Positions 1-6,821 are shown, counted from the stretch's first letter. The stretch is DNA of 19,862 bases from Collinsella aerofaciens (GCA_030841765.1 JAUUSS010000036.1:1-19862); one strand, 5' to 3'. The notes: generated from the sequence alone by a model not told the origin. Program-made: numbers and translations.

Positions 1-17
1 GTAGCGGGTGGTTTAAA

Positions 18-38
18 GCTGGCCGCTGCGCGGCCAGC
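18..38. terminator. GC-rich hairpin, possible minus-strand terminator
   Basis: A perfect 9-bp stem (18-26 pairs with 30-38) closes a 3-nt loop. Read on the minus strand it is followed by TTT and an A-rich stretch, so it could back up the stronger hairpin at 56-87 in ending the EIIB/VOC transcript. Structure is seen directly; function is inferred. Confidence 0.4.
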
Positions 39-55
39 GGACTAAAGTCTTGAAT

Positions 56-89
56 AAAGGGATAGGGCCACGCGGCCCTATCCCTTTTT
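56..89 (+). terminator. Strong intrinsic terminator hairpin, probably bidirectional
   Basis: A perfect 14-bp stem (56-69 pairs with 74-87) has a 4-nt loop and five T residues at 85-89 on the plus strand. On the minus strand the tail is only TTTATT. It fits best as the end of a plus-strand transcript entering from the left edge, and it also lies 23 nt beyond the stop of the minus-strand VOC gene, so it may serve both directions. Confidence 0.75.
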
Positions 90-111
90 GCCAGCTATGG
101 CAGCTTGTGCG

Positions 112-486
112 CTACTCGCGGCACAGGTGCACGGCGAAACCGGCGAACTCGCGCTTAAAGTACACGAGCTTGGTACCACCGTCGGGCAGCAGCGCGCGCG
201 ACTCTTCGTTGACCTCGAGCCCGCGCTCGGCAAACCACTTCTCAGCTGCATCGATGTCGTTAACGGCAAAGCCGATGTGGCCCTTGGTGCCACGACCGTT
301 CTGCTTCATGATCTCGACCAGCGAATCGTTGAAGTACGAAACCGGGGTCTCGATGACGGGCAGGCCCATCATCGTCGAGAACAGCTCCGCGATCTCCAGG
401 GCGTCTGCCGGGTCGGTGGCGTTAATGCCCACATGGGCAACGCGCATACCAAAGAGCTCTACCGGGTTGGCGTTCTGCTCACTCAT
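112..486 (-). CDS. VOC (glyoxalase/bleomycin-resistance fold) family protein
   Basis: This 124-residue protein has the size and pattern of a single vicinal-oxygen-chelate domain. Candidate metal ligands are H18 (RVAHVGIN), E58 (LVEIMK), H70 (GHIGFAV) and H120 near the C terminus (FAVHLCRE). From memory of the family, its GHIGFAVNDID and GFAVHL motifs resemble the VOC domain found at the C terminus of some clostridial KHG/KDPG aldolases, which points to a carbohydrate-related role, but the substrate cannot be read from sequence. It lies 11 nt after the PTS EIIB gene and is presumably co-transcribed with it. The start at 486 has only a weak Shine-Dalgarno sequence; an internal start at codon 14 (MRVAHVG) is also possible. 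Hairpins at 18-38 and 56-87 lie downstream. Confidence 0.8.
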   Translation of the reverse strand: MSEQNANPVELFGMRVAHVGINATDPADALEIAELFSTMMGLPVIETPVSYFNDSLVEIMKQNGRGTKGHIGFAVNDIDAAEKWFAERGLEVNEESRALLPDGGTKLVYFKREFAGFAVHLCRE

Positions 487-497
487 GCAGTCAGCGC

Positions 498-785
498 CTA
501 CTGAGCCATGACGTCGAGAACGGCCTTCTCGGCGGCAACGCGGTTCATGCCGGTCATGAAGGGCACGCCACTCACGTACGGGCAGGTGAGGCCCTCGGGG
601 GCAACGGTGGTGGCGATCAGCAGGTCAGCGCCCTCGTCGCAGTAATCCTTGGCCTCGGAGATGGCGCACTGCACGATCTCGTACTTGTCGGCATAACCGT
701 TGGCGTCGAGCAGGGTAGCGACCTTCTGGGCAACGAGCGTGGAAGTAGCAGCGCCAGCACCGCAAGCCAAAACGATCTTCTTCAT
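498..785 (-). CDS. PTS system EIIB component, galactitol type
   Basis: This 95-residue protein begins MKKIVLACGAGAATST, a pattern typical of galactitol/GatB-type EIIB domains. C8 is the expected phosphorylated cysteine, followed by the small-residue P-loop-like turn and a Thr/Ser pair. EIIB accepts phosphate from EIIA and passes it to the sugar bound by membrane EIIC. Length is normal for a stand-alone cytoplasmic EIIB. The start is supported by AGGGAGA about 9 nt upstream of ATG. It is the first gene of its transcript, since the next gene to the right is divergent. No EIIA or EIIC is present in the window: the only following gene is the VOC protein, then terminators. The sugar is unknown. 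Confidence 0.88.
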   Translation of the reverse strand: MKKIVLACGAGAATSTLVAQKVATLLDANGYADKYEIVQCAISEAKDYCDEGADLLIATTVAPEGLTCPYVSGVPFMTGMNRVAAEKAVLDVMAQ

Positions 786-863
786 AGGTAATGTCTCCCT
801 TCATGGTTTACTTTAGGTAAGTGTACCGCAGCGAGCGATGGCACTCGGCCTCGATGAGCTTTT

Positions 864-893
864 ATGCCAGTTTGCTTGCGCGCTGCGTATAAT
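864..893 (+). promoter_or_regulatory. Probable sigma-70 promoter for the 949 gene
   Basis: A perfect TATAAT at 888-893 is preceded, 18 nt away, by ATGCCA (864-869), a 4/6 match to the -35 consensus. It lies 55 nt upstream of the start codon at 949. A small inverted repeat (CGCTC...GAGCG, about 918-934) lies in the leader and AAGGA provides the ribosome binding site. Confidence 0.55.
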
Positions 894-948
894 ACATCTA
901 GTACGTGTTGTCATACCGCTCGCTTTATGAGCGACTAAGGACCCTAAT

Positions 949-1572
949 ATGCCCGATTCCCGCACCCTCTGGACCGCCGTCGTTATCATCTGCATCGCCG
1001 TGTCGGTGTTCTTTAGCGTCAAAAAACGCACCACGTTTAAACGCCTGCAGCAATTGATGGCCGCCAAGCAGTGGGACGAGTTCGATCGTTTGCTCGACGG
1101 CAAACTCACCAGCATGCTGTACCCGCGCTACAACCGCGACTACCTGCGTCTGAACTCCTATCTGCTGCGCGAGGACCACGAGCGTGCCAGCGAGATGTTC
1201 GACCTGCTGCTGGGACTCAACCTCCCCAAGATGCAGCGCGTCGACCTGGTGATCAAAGCCTTTAACTACTACGTTGGCCAGGAGGACCGCAAAAAGTCCA
1301 AGGAGCTTCTGCACGAGATCAAGGGCTTTGAGGGCGGTCAGGCCGAGGCGGTCGCACACGAATGCCAGCTGATGTACGACACGATGATCCTCAAGCGCCA
1401 CAACGACATTCCCGAGCTGGAGCGCATGCTCGAGGATGTCGGCGACGACCCGGTCAAGCGCTGCCGACTGGAGTACCTGCTGGCCCTGCAGTATCAAAAC
1501 AAGGGCGACGAGGCAAAGTTCCAAGAGTTCCTGGAGAAGTCGGGCCAACACTCGATGGCCGTCAACGCGTAA
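949..1572 (+). CDS. Membrane-anchored helical-repeat (TPR-like) protein of unknown function
   Basis: This 207-residue protein has one hydrophobic N-terminal segment (about residues 7-24, with TAVVIICIAVSVFF) followed by a basic stretch KKRTTFKR. That suggests a single membrane anchor with the rest in the cytoplasm. Residues 30-200 are rich in Leu/Glu/Arg helices with hydrophobic spacing reminiscent of tetratricopeptide or SEL1-like solenoids (for example LRLNSYLLREDHERASEMFD and CRLEYLLALQYQNKGDEAKF). This suggests a scaffold for protein contacts, but I recognise no named family and no catalytic motif. The start has AAGGA about 8 nt upstream and a good promoter in front. It is followed 31 nt later by tRNA-Leu. 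It is a real gene by length, codon use and start signals; function is unknown. Confidence 0.8.
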   Translation: MPDSRTLWTAVVIICIAVSVFFSVKKRTTFKRLQQLMAAKQWDEFDRLLDGKLTSMLYPRYNRDYLRLNSYLLREDHERASEMFDLLLGLNLPKMQRVDLVIKAFNYYVGQEDRKKSKELLHEIKGFEGGQAEAVAHECQLMYDTMILKRHNDIPELERMLEDVGDDPVKRCRLEYLLALQYQNKGDEAKFQEFLEKSGQHSMAVNA

Positions 1573-1583
1573 CGGACGGCTTG

Positions 1584-1592
1584 TGCTAGACT
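1584..1592 (+). promoter_or_regulatory. Possible extended -10 promoter of tRNA-Leu
   Basis: TGC followed by TAGACT forms an extended -10 element 11 nt before the first base of the tRNA. No convincing -35 is seen, and read-through from the upstream gene is an alternative. Confidence 0.35.
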
Positions 1593-1603
1593 TCTAGTCT
1601 CAC

Positions 1604-1688
1604 GGGGGCGTGGCGGAATTGGCATACGCAGGAGACTTAAAATCTCTCGCCGCAAGGATTGTGGGTTCGAGTCCCACCGCCCCTACCA
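1604..1688 (+). tRNA. tRNA-Leu (anticodon UAA)
   Basis: The sequence folds as a class II tRNA. The acceptor stem is 1604-1610 with 1678-1684, with a terminal G-U pair. The anticodon stem is GGAGA/TCTCT around loop CTTAAAA, placing anticodon TAA at 1638-1640. There is a long variable arm and a T arm GTGGG-TTCGAGT-CCCAC. The discriminator base is A1685 and CCA is encoded at 1686-1688. A TAA anticodon with a long variable arm identifies a leucine tRNA reading UUA/UUG. Confidence 0.96.
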
Positions 1689-1700
1689 TATGATTGCTTG

Positions 1701-1739
1701 CGAGCCCGTGTTCCCCAGGGATGCGGGCTCGTTTCTTTT
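1701..1739 (+). terminator. Intrinsic terminator after tRNA-Leu
   Basis: An 8-bp stem (1701-1708 CGAGCCCG with 1724-1731 CGGGCTCG) is followed by a T-rich tail TTTCTTTT at 1732-1739, 12 nt beyond the CCA end. Confidence 0.85.
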
Positions 1740-1821
1740 GGACGCCGTCAACTGCAGAGCAGCTCATTTGGGACGGGGCTTTTTTGACTACTTTTTCCGC
1801 CCACCCAATGAGTTTCCTACC

Positions 1822-1906
1822 ACATTTTCCAATGGAAAAACGTGGCTGTCTCCAACATTTTCCGATGGAAAAACGTGGTTGTCTCCCACATTTTCCGATG
1901 GAAACT
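1822..1906. repeat. Tandem 33-bp repeat of a TTTTCC-N3-GGAAAA dyad, 2.5 copies
   Basis: Copies begin at 1822, 1855 and 1888, exactly 33 bp apart; the last is cut off after the dyad. Each contains TTTTCC, then AAT or GAT, then GGAAA(A), and the first two also have flanking CCAC/GTGG-type arms. A spacing of 33 bp is close to three helical turns, so the dyads would face the same side. The third copy overlaps the expected -35 region of the ATPase gene. This could be an operator array or a species-specific intergenic repeat. Confidence 0.8.
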
Positions 1907-1918
1907 CCCAAATGGCCT

Positions 1919-1924
1919 TATACT
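1919..1924 (+). promoter_or_regulatory. Candidate -10 box of the ATPase gene
   Basis: TATACT lies 23 nt upstream of the chosen ATG. No good -35 hexamer is present at 16-18 nt; that position falls inside the third dyad repeat. The leader would be short. Confidence 0.4.
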
Positions 1925-1947
1925 AGCCGAGAGGGTTGGGAGGCAAT

Positions 1948-3249
1948 ATGCAGCGACAGCTTATGAGTGAACTTATCGCTTGGAAATCAAGGGCGAATCG
2001 CAAACCTCTCTTGCTTAAGGGAGCCCGCCAGACAGGAAAGACTTGGCTTCTTAACGAATTCGCAAGCCAGCAGTATCGAAACGTCATTCGTTTTGACTTT
2101 ATGCTCGAGCCGAGCACACGCTCGCTGTTCGATGGGAACCTCGACCCCAAGCGCATCATCTCCCAGATAGAACTCCTACGTGGCCAAACCGTAACGCCGG
2201 AAGACACGCTCATCATCTTCGACGAGATCCAAGAAGCGCCACGCGGGATCACCTCGCTCAAGTACTTCAACGAGCTTGCGCCCGAATACCACATCGTAGC
2301 AGCCGGTTCCTATATGGGCCTCGCGCTCCGACGCGAAAACGAGTCATTTCCCGTCGGCAAAATCGACCAGCTCACCATGCGTCCCATGGGGTTTGCTGAG
2401 TTCGTTCGTGCCGTCGACGGCAACCCGCTCGCCGACGCCATCCTTGCCGCAGACATGAACCTTCTAGCAAACGTTACCGAAAAGCTCGAGCACTTGCTCA
2501 AGGAATACCTTGTTGTCGGCGGTATGCCCGAAGTTGTCTCCACTTTCGCCGAGACACGCGACTTCATCGAAGCCCGAAGGCTTCAACAGCAAATCATCGA
2601 GGCTTACGAATCCGATTTTGGCAAACATGCACCCGCCCGCATCGTCGAGCGCATGAGGTTGGTTTGGAAATCCCTTCCCGGCCAGCTTGCAAAGGAGAAC
2701 AAGAAGTTTGTCTATGGCGCCCTTCGTCCCGGAGCGCGCGCACGCGATTTCGAGGAAAGCCTCCAGTGGCTCACGGACTACGGAATCGTTCATAAGGTGC
2801 CACGTGTTTCCGCTCTAAAGGCGCCGCTCTCGAGCTACGAAGACCTCTCGGGCTTCAAACTGTTCTGCATCGACACCGGCATCCTCGGAGCGCTCTCCGG
2901 TCTCTCTCCGGCCATCGTTCTTAACGGATCCGCTGTTTTTACCGAGTTCAAAGGTTCGCTGACCGAACAATACGTCGCGCAGGAGCTTTTGCTCCAGGAC
3001 AAAACTCCCGCGTATTGGTCCTCTACCTCCGGCAATGCCGAAACCGACTTTGCCATCGACCATGCGGGAACCGTGCTTCCGCTTGAGGTCAAGGCGGCAG
3101 AGAACCTTAAAGCGAAGAGTCTGAAAGTAGCCTGCGAAAAATTCAAACTCGAGCGTTGCGTGAGGAGCTCCCTGGCGGCATATAGAGACGAGGGCATGCT
3201 CATCAATATTCCGCTTTGGGAGATTGAGCAGATCGACAAGCTGGCATAG
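1948..3249 (+). CDS. AAA_14/DUF4143 family ATPase with PD-(D/E)XK-like C-terminal domain
   Basis: This 433-residue protein has an N-terminal ATPase domain with Walker A GARQTGKT (25-32), Walker B TLIIFDEIQ (87-95) and a sensor-like AAGSYMG (118-124). The C-terminal DUF4143 region carries E340, D367 and E380-V-K382 (LPLEVKAAEN), spaced like a PD-(D/E)XK nuclease core. Family members are widespread, often variable between strains, and mostly uncharacterised; defence or regulatory roles have been suggested but none is shown here. I chose the ATG at 1948 because GGGAGG lies 4 nt upstream and the protein then starts in the usual short form; a TTG at 1936 would add four residues. Codon use looks less GC-rich than in the flanking operons, consistent with acquired DNA. 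It stands alone, with repeats on both sides. Confidence 0.85.
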   Translation: MQRQLMSELIAWKSRANRKPLLLKGARQTGKTWLLNEFASQQYRNVIRFDFMLEPSTRSLFDGNLDPKRIISQIELLRGQTVTPEDTLIIFDEIQEAPRGITSLKYFNELAPEYHIVAAGSYMGLALRRENESFPVGKIDQLTMRPMGFAEFVRAVDGNPLADAILAADMNLLANVTEKLEHLLKEYLVVGGMPEVVSTFAETRDFIEARRLQQQIIEAYESDFGKHAPARIVERMRLVWKSLPGQLAKENKKFVYGALRPGARARDFEESLQWLTDYGIVHKVPRVSALKAPLSSYEDLSGFKLFCIDTGILGALSGLSPAIVLNGSAVFTEFKGSLTEQYVAQELLLQDKTPAYWSSTSGNAETDFAIDHAGTVLPLEVKAAENLKAKSLKVACEKFKLERCVRSSLAAYRDEGMLINIPLWEIEQIDKLA

Positions 3250-3255
3250 GCGCTG

Positions 3256-3283
3256 TGGGGACGCCCCGCAAGGACTGTCCCCA
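3256..3283. repeat. Small inverted repeat after the ATPase gene
   Basis: TGGGGAC at 3256-3262 pairs with GTCCCCA at 3277-3283 across 14 nt, starting 7 nt after the stop codon. There is no T tract, so terminator activity is uncertain. Confidence 0.45.
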
Positions 3284-3297
3284 GGTGCCGGCTGTTG

Positions 3298-3364
3298 AGT
3301 TGCGGTGGAATAGGGACTGTTTGGTGCCCGAAAGGGCGATTGTAGTCCGTATTTCACCGCAACT
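3298..3364. repeat. 67-bp palindromic repeat, copy 1
   Basis: The element starts AGTTGCGGTG and ends CACCGCAACT. Its 21-bp arms match with two mismatches. The interior contains its own hairpin, GCCC-GAAA-GGGC, with a GNRA-type loop. A second copy of exactly the same length is at 10006-10072. Copy 1 sits between two convergent genes and ends 3 nt from the ppx stop codon. Confidence 0.85.
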
Positions 3365-3367
3365 TAT

Positions 3368-4369
3368 TTAGAGGGCGCTGAGGCTGGGGGTCCAGGCGAT
3401 GGTGGGAGTCGCGCCGTCGAGAACCTCGTTGATGGTGGCGGCCATGCCAGCGAGTAGGCTGTTCTCGCTTACGGTGAGTGTCTTGTAGCCGCCGGCACGC
3501 ATGAGCTCGCGGATCACCACGGCGCCAGCCAAGATCACGCCCGCGCGTTTGGGCTGTACACCCGGTAGCGCGGCGATGCCGTCCACGTCCAACACAGACA
3601 TGCGCTCGATAGCGGCCGAGACCTGCTCCAGCGACAGCTCGCGTAGGTGCACAAATCTCGAATCGTACGGTTCCAGCTCGTGGACCAGAGCCACCAGCGT
3701 AGTCACCGTGCCGCCCACTGCGACCAGGCGCTCGGCACGCTCAAAATCGACAGGCAAGCTCTTAAAGTAGCCCGTAAACTGCTCGCCTGCCCACGTGGCA
3801 GCGGCAGCAAGCTCGCCGTCTGCAGGCGGCAGCGCCGAGAAAAACCGCTCGGTCACGCGGCGACAACCGATGTCCAGCGAGCGCGTTCCCTCCAGTGCAA
3901 AGACGCCGCGCTCCGGCGCATAGACGCCCGTCGCGAGCTCCGTGGATCCGCCACCCGAATCGGCAACAATGATGCGCTCGCCGGCAAAGTCGTGCGCCAC
4001 GCCAAAAAACGTCAGGCGTGCCTCGACCTCGCCCGGAATCACCTGTGGTTCGAGCCCCAGCCCGCGCAGGCCGTCCAGCAGCAGCGCGGCGTTGGACGCA
4101 TCGCGCGCGGCACTCGTGCAGGTGGTGCAGACGCACGCGGCCCCAAAGGTGCGCGCCTCATCCACAAACATTCGGCACGCAGAGAGCACGCGCTCAACGG
4201 CCGCCTCGCAAAAGCGGCCCGTCGCGTCCACGCCCTCACCCAAGTCGGTAATCTCGGTATGCTTGGACGATTCCACGATCGCCCCGCCCTCGACCTGCGC
4301 TAATACCAGTCGCGACGACACCGTTCCCAGATCGATCGCCGCCACCTTATATCGTTTGCAATCTGCCAT
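3368..4369 (-). CDS. ppx: Ppx/GppA family exopolyphosphatase / guanosine pentaphosphate phosphatase
   Basis: This 333-residue protein belongs to the ASKHA fold Ppx/GppA family, which removes terminal phosphate from polyphosphate or converts pppGpp to ppGpp. Phosphate-1 loop: AAIDLGTVSSRLV (10-22). Catalytic-Glu region: IPGEVEARLTFFGV, with E116 in the expected position. Phosphate-2 loop: IVADSGGGSTEL (134-145). It corresponds in length to the short actinobacterial two-domain form and lacks the C-terminal HD-like extension of E. coli Ppx. GGAGGGG before the ATG supports the start. It lies 20 nt after the DivIC-like gene, and this order (eno, FtsB/DivIC, ppx) is typical of Actinomycetota. Whether polyphosphate or pppGpp is preferred cannot be told from sequence. 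Confidence 0.9.
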   Translation of the reverse strand: MADCKRYKVAAIDLGTVSSRLVLAQVEGGAIVESSKHTEITDLGEGVDATGRFCEAAVERVLSACRMFVDEARTFGAACVCTTCTSAARDASNAALLLDGLRGLGLEPQVIPGEVEARLTFFGVAHDFAGERIIVADSGGGSTELATGVYAPERGVFALEGTRSLDIGCRRVTERFFSALPPADGELAAAATWAGEQFTGYFKSLPVDFERAERLVAVGGTVTTLVALVHELEPYDSRFVHLRELSLEQVSAAIERMSVLDVDGIAALPGVQPKRAGVILAGAVVIRELMRAGGYKTLTVSENSLLAGMAATINEVLDGATPTIAWTPSLSAL

Positions 4370-4389
4370 TGCCGGCTCCCCTCCGGGCG

Positions 4390-5151
4390 CTATTTGCCGT
4401 TGGACACGACCGTCTGGCCCTCGACGCCGTTAAACCCAAACAGCATGTCGAGCGCCTGGATGTACCACGGCACGTCCTTGCCGACTTCTTCGATTTCCTT
4501 GGCAACTTCGCTGGCCTTCTTGGCGTTCGACGACTTCTGGCTCGACGAGGCATCAGAATCGTCGTCCAGGCCCTGCACTTCAATTCTCTTCTCGCCGGGC
4601 ATCACCAGGCCCAAGTCCTCGGATGCCGCGTCCTTGATACCCTCCTCCGAGAGCAGCTTGTCGACGCTTTTTTGCAGCTCATCATTGTATTGCTGACGAA
4701 TCTCGACCTGCTTGGCCAAGATATCGCTCGAGCGCTTTGCCACGTACAGATCGCGCACGGGGAAATACAGGCTCACGAGCACCAGGGCAACGACAATGCC
4801 GATGAATAGCCCTCGCTGAGGACCGTGGGTAAAGTCGTAAATTGCCTTGACCGCTGCGTTGTCGTTGGCGTAGTGCATAAAGTCCGAGCCCGAAAGACGG
4901 TTCGAGGGTCTGGTCGACTTGTCGTGCGTCTGAGCCGAAGGGCGCGACGCTTGCTTGGAACGCGATGGGCGCACCGGACTGTCCGAGGAACTATTTGGCT
5001 GAGCATTGGGATGCGAAGTCGCCGGCGAGCTATACCTGGAGCGATCAGCGCCAGCATAACCAGACCCGCCAAGCTGCACCGAATGCGCACGGCGAGGTGA
5101 CGGTTCGCGCGAACCGGCGGAATAGTACCTGTTGTCGTAAATCTGATCCAT
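4390..5151 (-). CDS. FtsB/DivIC family septum formation initiator
   Basis: This 253-residue bitopic membrane protein has three parts. Residues 1-110 are a Ser/Pro/Arg/Gln-rich, probably disordered cytoplasmic region. The transmembrane helix is about 114-132 (GLFIGIVVALVLVSLYF). A coiled coil (136-172) then precedes the conserved LGLVMPGEKRIEV segment (180-192) typical of the family. FtsB/DivIC pairs with FtsL and FtsQ/DivIB in the divisome. Both tails are longer than in the classical 100-residue proteins: the C-terminal 60 residues contain an Asp/Ser/Lys-rich stretch and then PWYIQALDMLFGF, a possible amphipathic helix. I start at ATG 5151 (MDQIYDNRYY); a further upstream start would add sequence with no family likeness. 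Located between eno and ppx as in other Actinomycetota. Confidence 0.87.
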   Translation of the reverse strand: MDQIYDNRYYSAGSREPSPRRAHSVQLGGSGYAGADRSRYSSPATSHPNAQPNSSSDSPVRPSRSKQASRPSAQTHDKSTRPSNRLSGSDFMHYANDNAAVKAIYDFTHGPQRGLFIGIVVALVLVSLYFPVRDLYVAKRSSDILAKQVEIRQQYNDELQKSVDKLLSEEGIKDAASEDLGLVMPGEKRIEVQGLDDDSDASSSQKSSNAKKASEVAKEIEEVGKDVPWYIQALDMLFGFNGVEGQTVVSNGK

Positions 5152-5194
5152 GTGCGCCTTGTGCGGTTGAGGTTTGTTTGCGCTAAGTATTCTA

Positions 5195-5203
5195 GTTATA
5201 GCA
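5195..5203 (-). promoter_or_regulatory. Candidate extended -10 promoter for the DivIC-like gene
   Basis: On the minus strand TGC-TATAAC forms an extended -10 element 43 nt upstream of the start codon and downstream of the eno terminator. No clear -35 is present. Confidence 0.4.
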
Positions 5204-5242
5204 CGAGCGCGCGCACCGCCTTCGCCAGCCTTTGCTCGACAT

Positions 5243-5274
5243 AAAAAAGGCGCTGAGCCGTATGGCCCAGCGCC
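5243..5274 (-). terminator. Intrinsic terminator of eno
   Basis: An 11-bp stem with one A-C mismatch (5249-5259 with 5264-5274) has a 4-nt loop and is followed on the minus strand by six T residues (5243-5248). It separates eno from the DivIC-like gene. Confidence 0.88.
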
Positions 5275-5346
5275 CATAGCGCTTTGCGGCATCCAGCCAA
5301 GGCGAGGCGGAACCGAGTCAGCCTCCCCCTCGCCAAATTCGCCCGT

Positions 5347-6636
5347 TTAGCGAATGTTGTAGAACGCGGCCTTGCCGGCGTAGCGCGCGCTGCCCTCGAG
5401 CTCGTCCTCGATGCGGATGAGCTGGTTGTACTTGGCGATACGGTCGCTGCGGCACGGGGCGCCCGACTTGATCTGGCCGGCGTTGACGCCCACAACCAGG
5501 TCGGCGATCGTGGAGTCCTCGGTCTCGCCGGAACGGTGGCTCACGATGCAAGCGTAGCCGGCCTCCTTGGCGGTCTCGATGGCCTCGAGTGACTCGGTGA
5601 GCGTGCCGATCTGGTTGACCTTGACCAGGATCGCGTTGGCGGCACCCAGCTCGATGCCCTTCTTGAGGCGCTCGGTGTTGGTGACGAACAGGTCGTCGCC
5701 TACGAGCTGCACCTTGTTGCCAATGCGGCGGGTAAGCTCGACCCAGCCGTCCCAGTCCTCCTCGGCCATGCCGTCCTCGATGGAGATGATGGGATAGGTG
5801 TCGACGAGCTTCTCCCAGTAATCAACCATCTGGGCGCTCGTGTACTCCACGCCCTCGCCCTTGAGCTCGTACATGCCGGTCTCGGCGTTGTAGAACTCGG
5901 TCGAGGCCGGGTCCATGGCGTACATGAAGTCGACGCCGGGCTTAAAGCCGGCCTTCTCCACGGCCTTGGTGATGTACTCGAACGGCTCGGCATTGGTCTT
6001 AAGGTTGGGGGCAAAGCCGCCCTCGTCGCCCACGCCGCCGCCCAGGCCGGCCTCGTGCAGCACGCCCTTGAGGGTGTGGTAGACCTCGGCGCACCAACGC
6101 AGGCCCTCGGCAAAGCTCGGGGCGCCCACCGGCATGATCATGAACTCCTGGAAGTCGACGTTGTTGTCGGCATGCACGCCGCCGTTGAGGATGTTCATCA
6201 TGGGCGTGGGCAGCAGATGAGCGTTGACGCCGCCCAGGTACTGGTACAGCGACAGGCCCGCCGACTCGGCAGCGGCGCGGGCAACGGCCAGCGACACGCC
6301 CAGGATGGCGTTGGCACCGAGCTTGGTCTTGTTGGGGGTACCGTCCGCGGCAATCAGCGCGGCATCGACGGCGCGCTGGTCGAAGGCGTCGAGACCCACG
6401 ACGGCGTTGGCGCACTCGTTGTTGACGTGCTCGACGGCCTGCGAAACGCCCTTGCCCAGGTAGCGACCCTTGTCGCCGTCGCGCAGCTCGCAGGCCTCAA
6501 AGGCGCCGGTCGAAGCACCCGAAGGCACCATTGCGCGGCCAAAGCTGCCGTCCTCGAGCACGACCTCGACCTCGACGGTGGGATTGCCGCGGCTGTCGAG
6601 CACCTCGCGACCGTAGACGTCCAAAATATCGCTCAT
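5347..6636 (-). CDS. eno: Enolase (phosphopyruvate hydratase)
   Basis: This 429-residue full-length enolase converts 2-phosphoglycerate to phosphoenolpyruvate in glycolysis. Substrate and catalytic features are all present: SGASTGAFEA (39-48), E205 in GDEGGFAP, metal ligands D242, E287 (SIEDGMAEEDW) and D314 (LVGDDLFVTN), catalytic K339 in the ILVKVNQIGTLTES signature, and SHRSGETEDS (366-375). The start is supported by GAGGGAGA just upstream. A dedicated terminator follows at 5243-5274, and mazG upstream also ends in its own terminator, so eno is probably a single-gene transcript. Its leader contains a repeated 11-mer and a 13-bp palindrome that may be regulatory. Confidence 0.98.
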   Translation of the reverse strand: MSDILDVYGREVLDSRGNPTVEVEVVLEDGSFGRAMVPSGASTGAFEACELRDGDKGRYLGKGVSQAVEHVNNECANAVVGLDAFDQRAVDAALIAADGTPNKTKLGANAILGVSLAVARAAAESAGLSLYQYLGGVNAHLLPTPMMNILNGGVHADNNVDFQEFMIMPVGAPSFAEGLRWCAEVYHTLKGVLHEAGLGGGVGDEGGFAPNLKTNAEPFEYITKAVEKAGFKPGVDFMYAMDPASTEFYNAETGMYELKGEGVEYTSAQMVDYWEKLVDTYPIISIEDGMAEEDWDGWVELTRRIGNKVQLVGDDLFVTNTERLKKGIELGAANAILVKVNQIGTLTESLEAIETAKEAGYACIVSHRSGETEDSTIADLVVGVNAGQIKSGAPCRSDRIAKYNQLIRIEDELEGSARYAGKAAFYNIR

Positions 6637-6689
6637 GTTGTCTCCCTCTCACTTGGAAACGTAGTGAATGCAAGCGACCGGCTGACCGT

Positions 6690-6755
6690 GCACCGTCGGT
6701 GCGTCTCCGTAAGTTAGCCATGTCGCACTTTTTGCATTATGCCCTAAGTTAGCCA
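6690..6755 (-). promoter_or_regulatory. eno upstream region with direct repeats and a dyad
   Basis: The 11-mer TAAGTTAGCCA occurs at 6710-6720 and again at 6745-6755, 35 bp apart, flanking a -10-like CATAAT on the minus strand (6736-6741). A 13-bp palindrome, GCACCGTCGGTGC, lies at 6690-6702 between this and the start codon. These look like protein-binding sites controlling eno; no -35 consensus is clear. Confidence 0.45.
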
Positions 6756-6775
6756 AGGGATACACTTGATTTTCG

Positions 6776-6821
6776 AAAAATTTAGCGGGAACGATGAGGC
6801 GTGTCAGCCCGTCGTTCCCGC
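6776..6821 (-). terminator. Intrinsic terminator of mazG
   Basis: A perfect 10-bp stem (6785-6794 with 6812-6821) encloses a 17-nt loop and is followed on the minus strand by TAAATTTTT. It begins 5 nt after the mazG stop codon. Confidence 0.8.

Noticed and set aside
1822..1906. CRISPR array
   Set aside because: Only 2.5 copies, units are contiguous with nearly identical sequence and no unique spacers, and no cas genes are present.
1600..1911. Minus-strand 103-residue frame with repeated SIGKCWRQPRF-like peptides
   Set aside because: It is the translation of the 33-bp dyad repeat and runs through the tRNA-Leu gene; no ribosome binding site.
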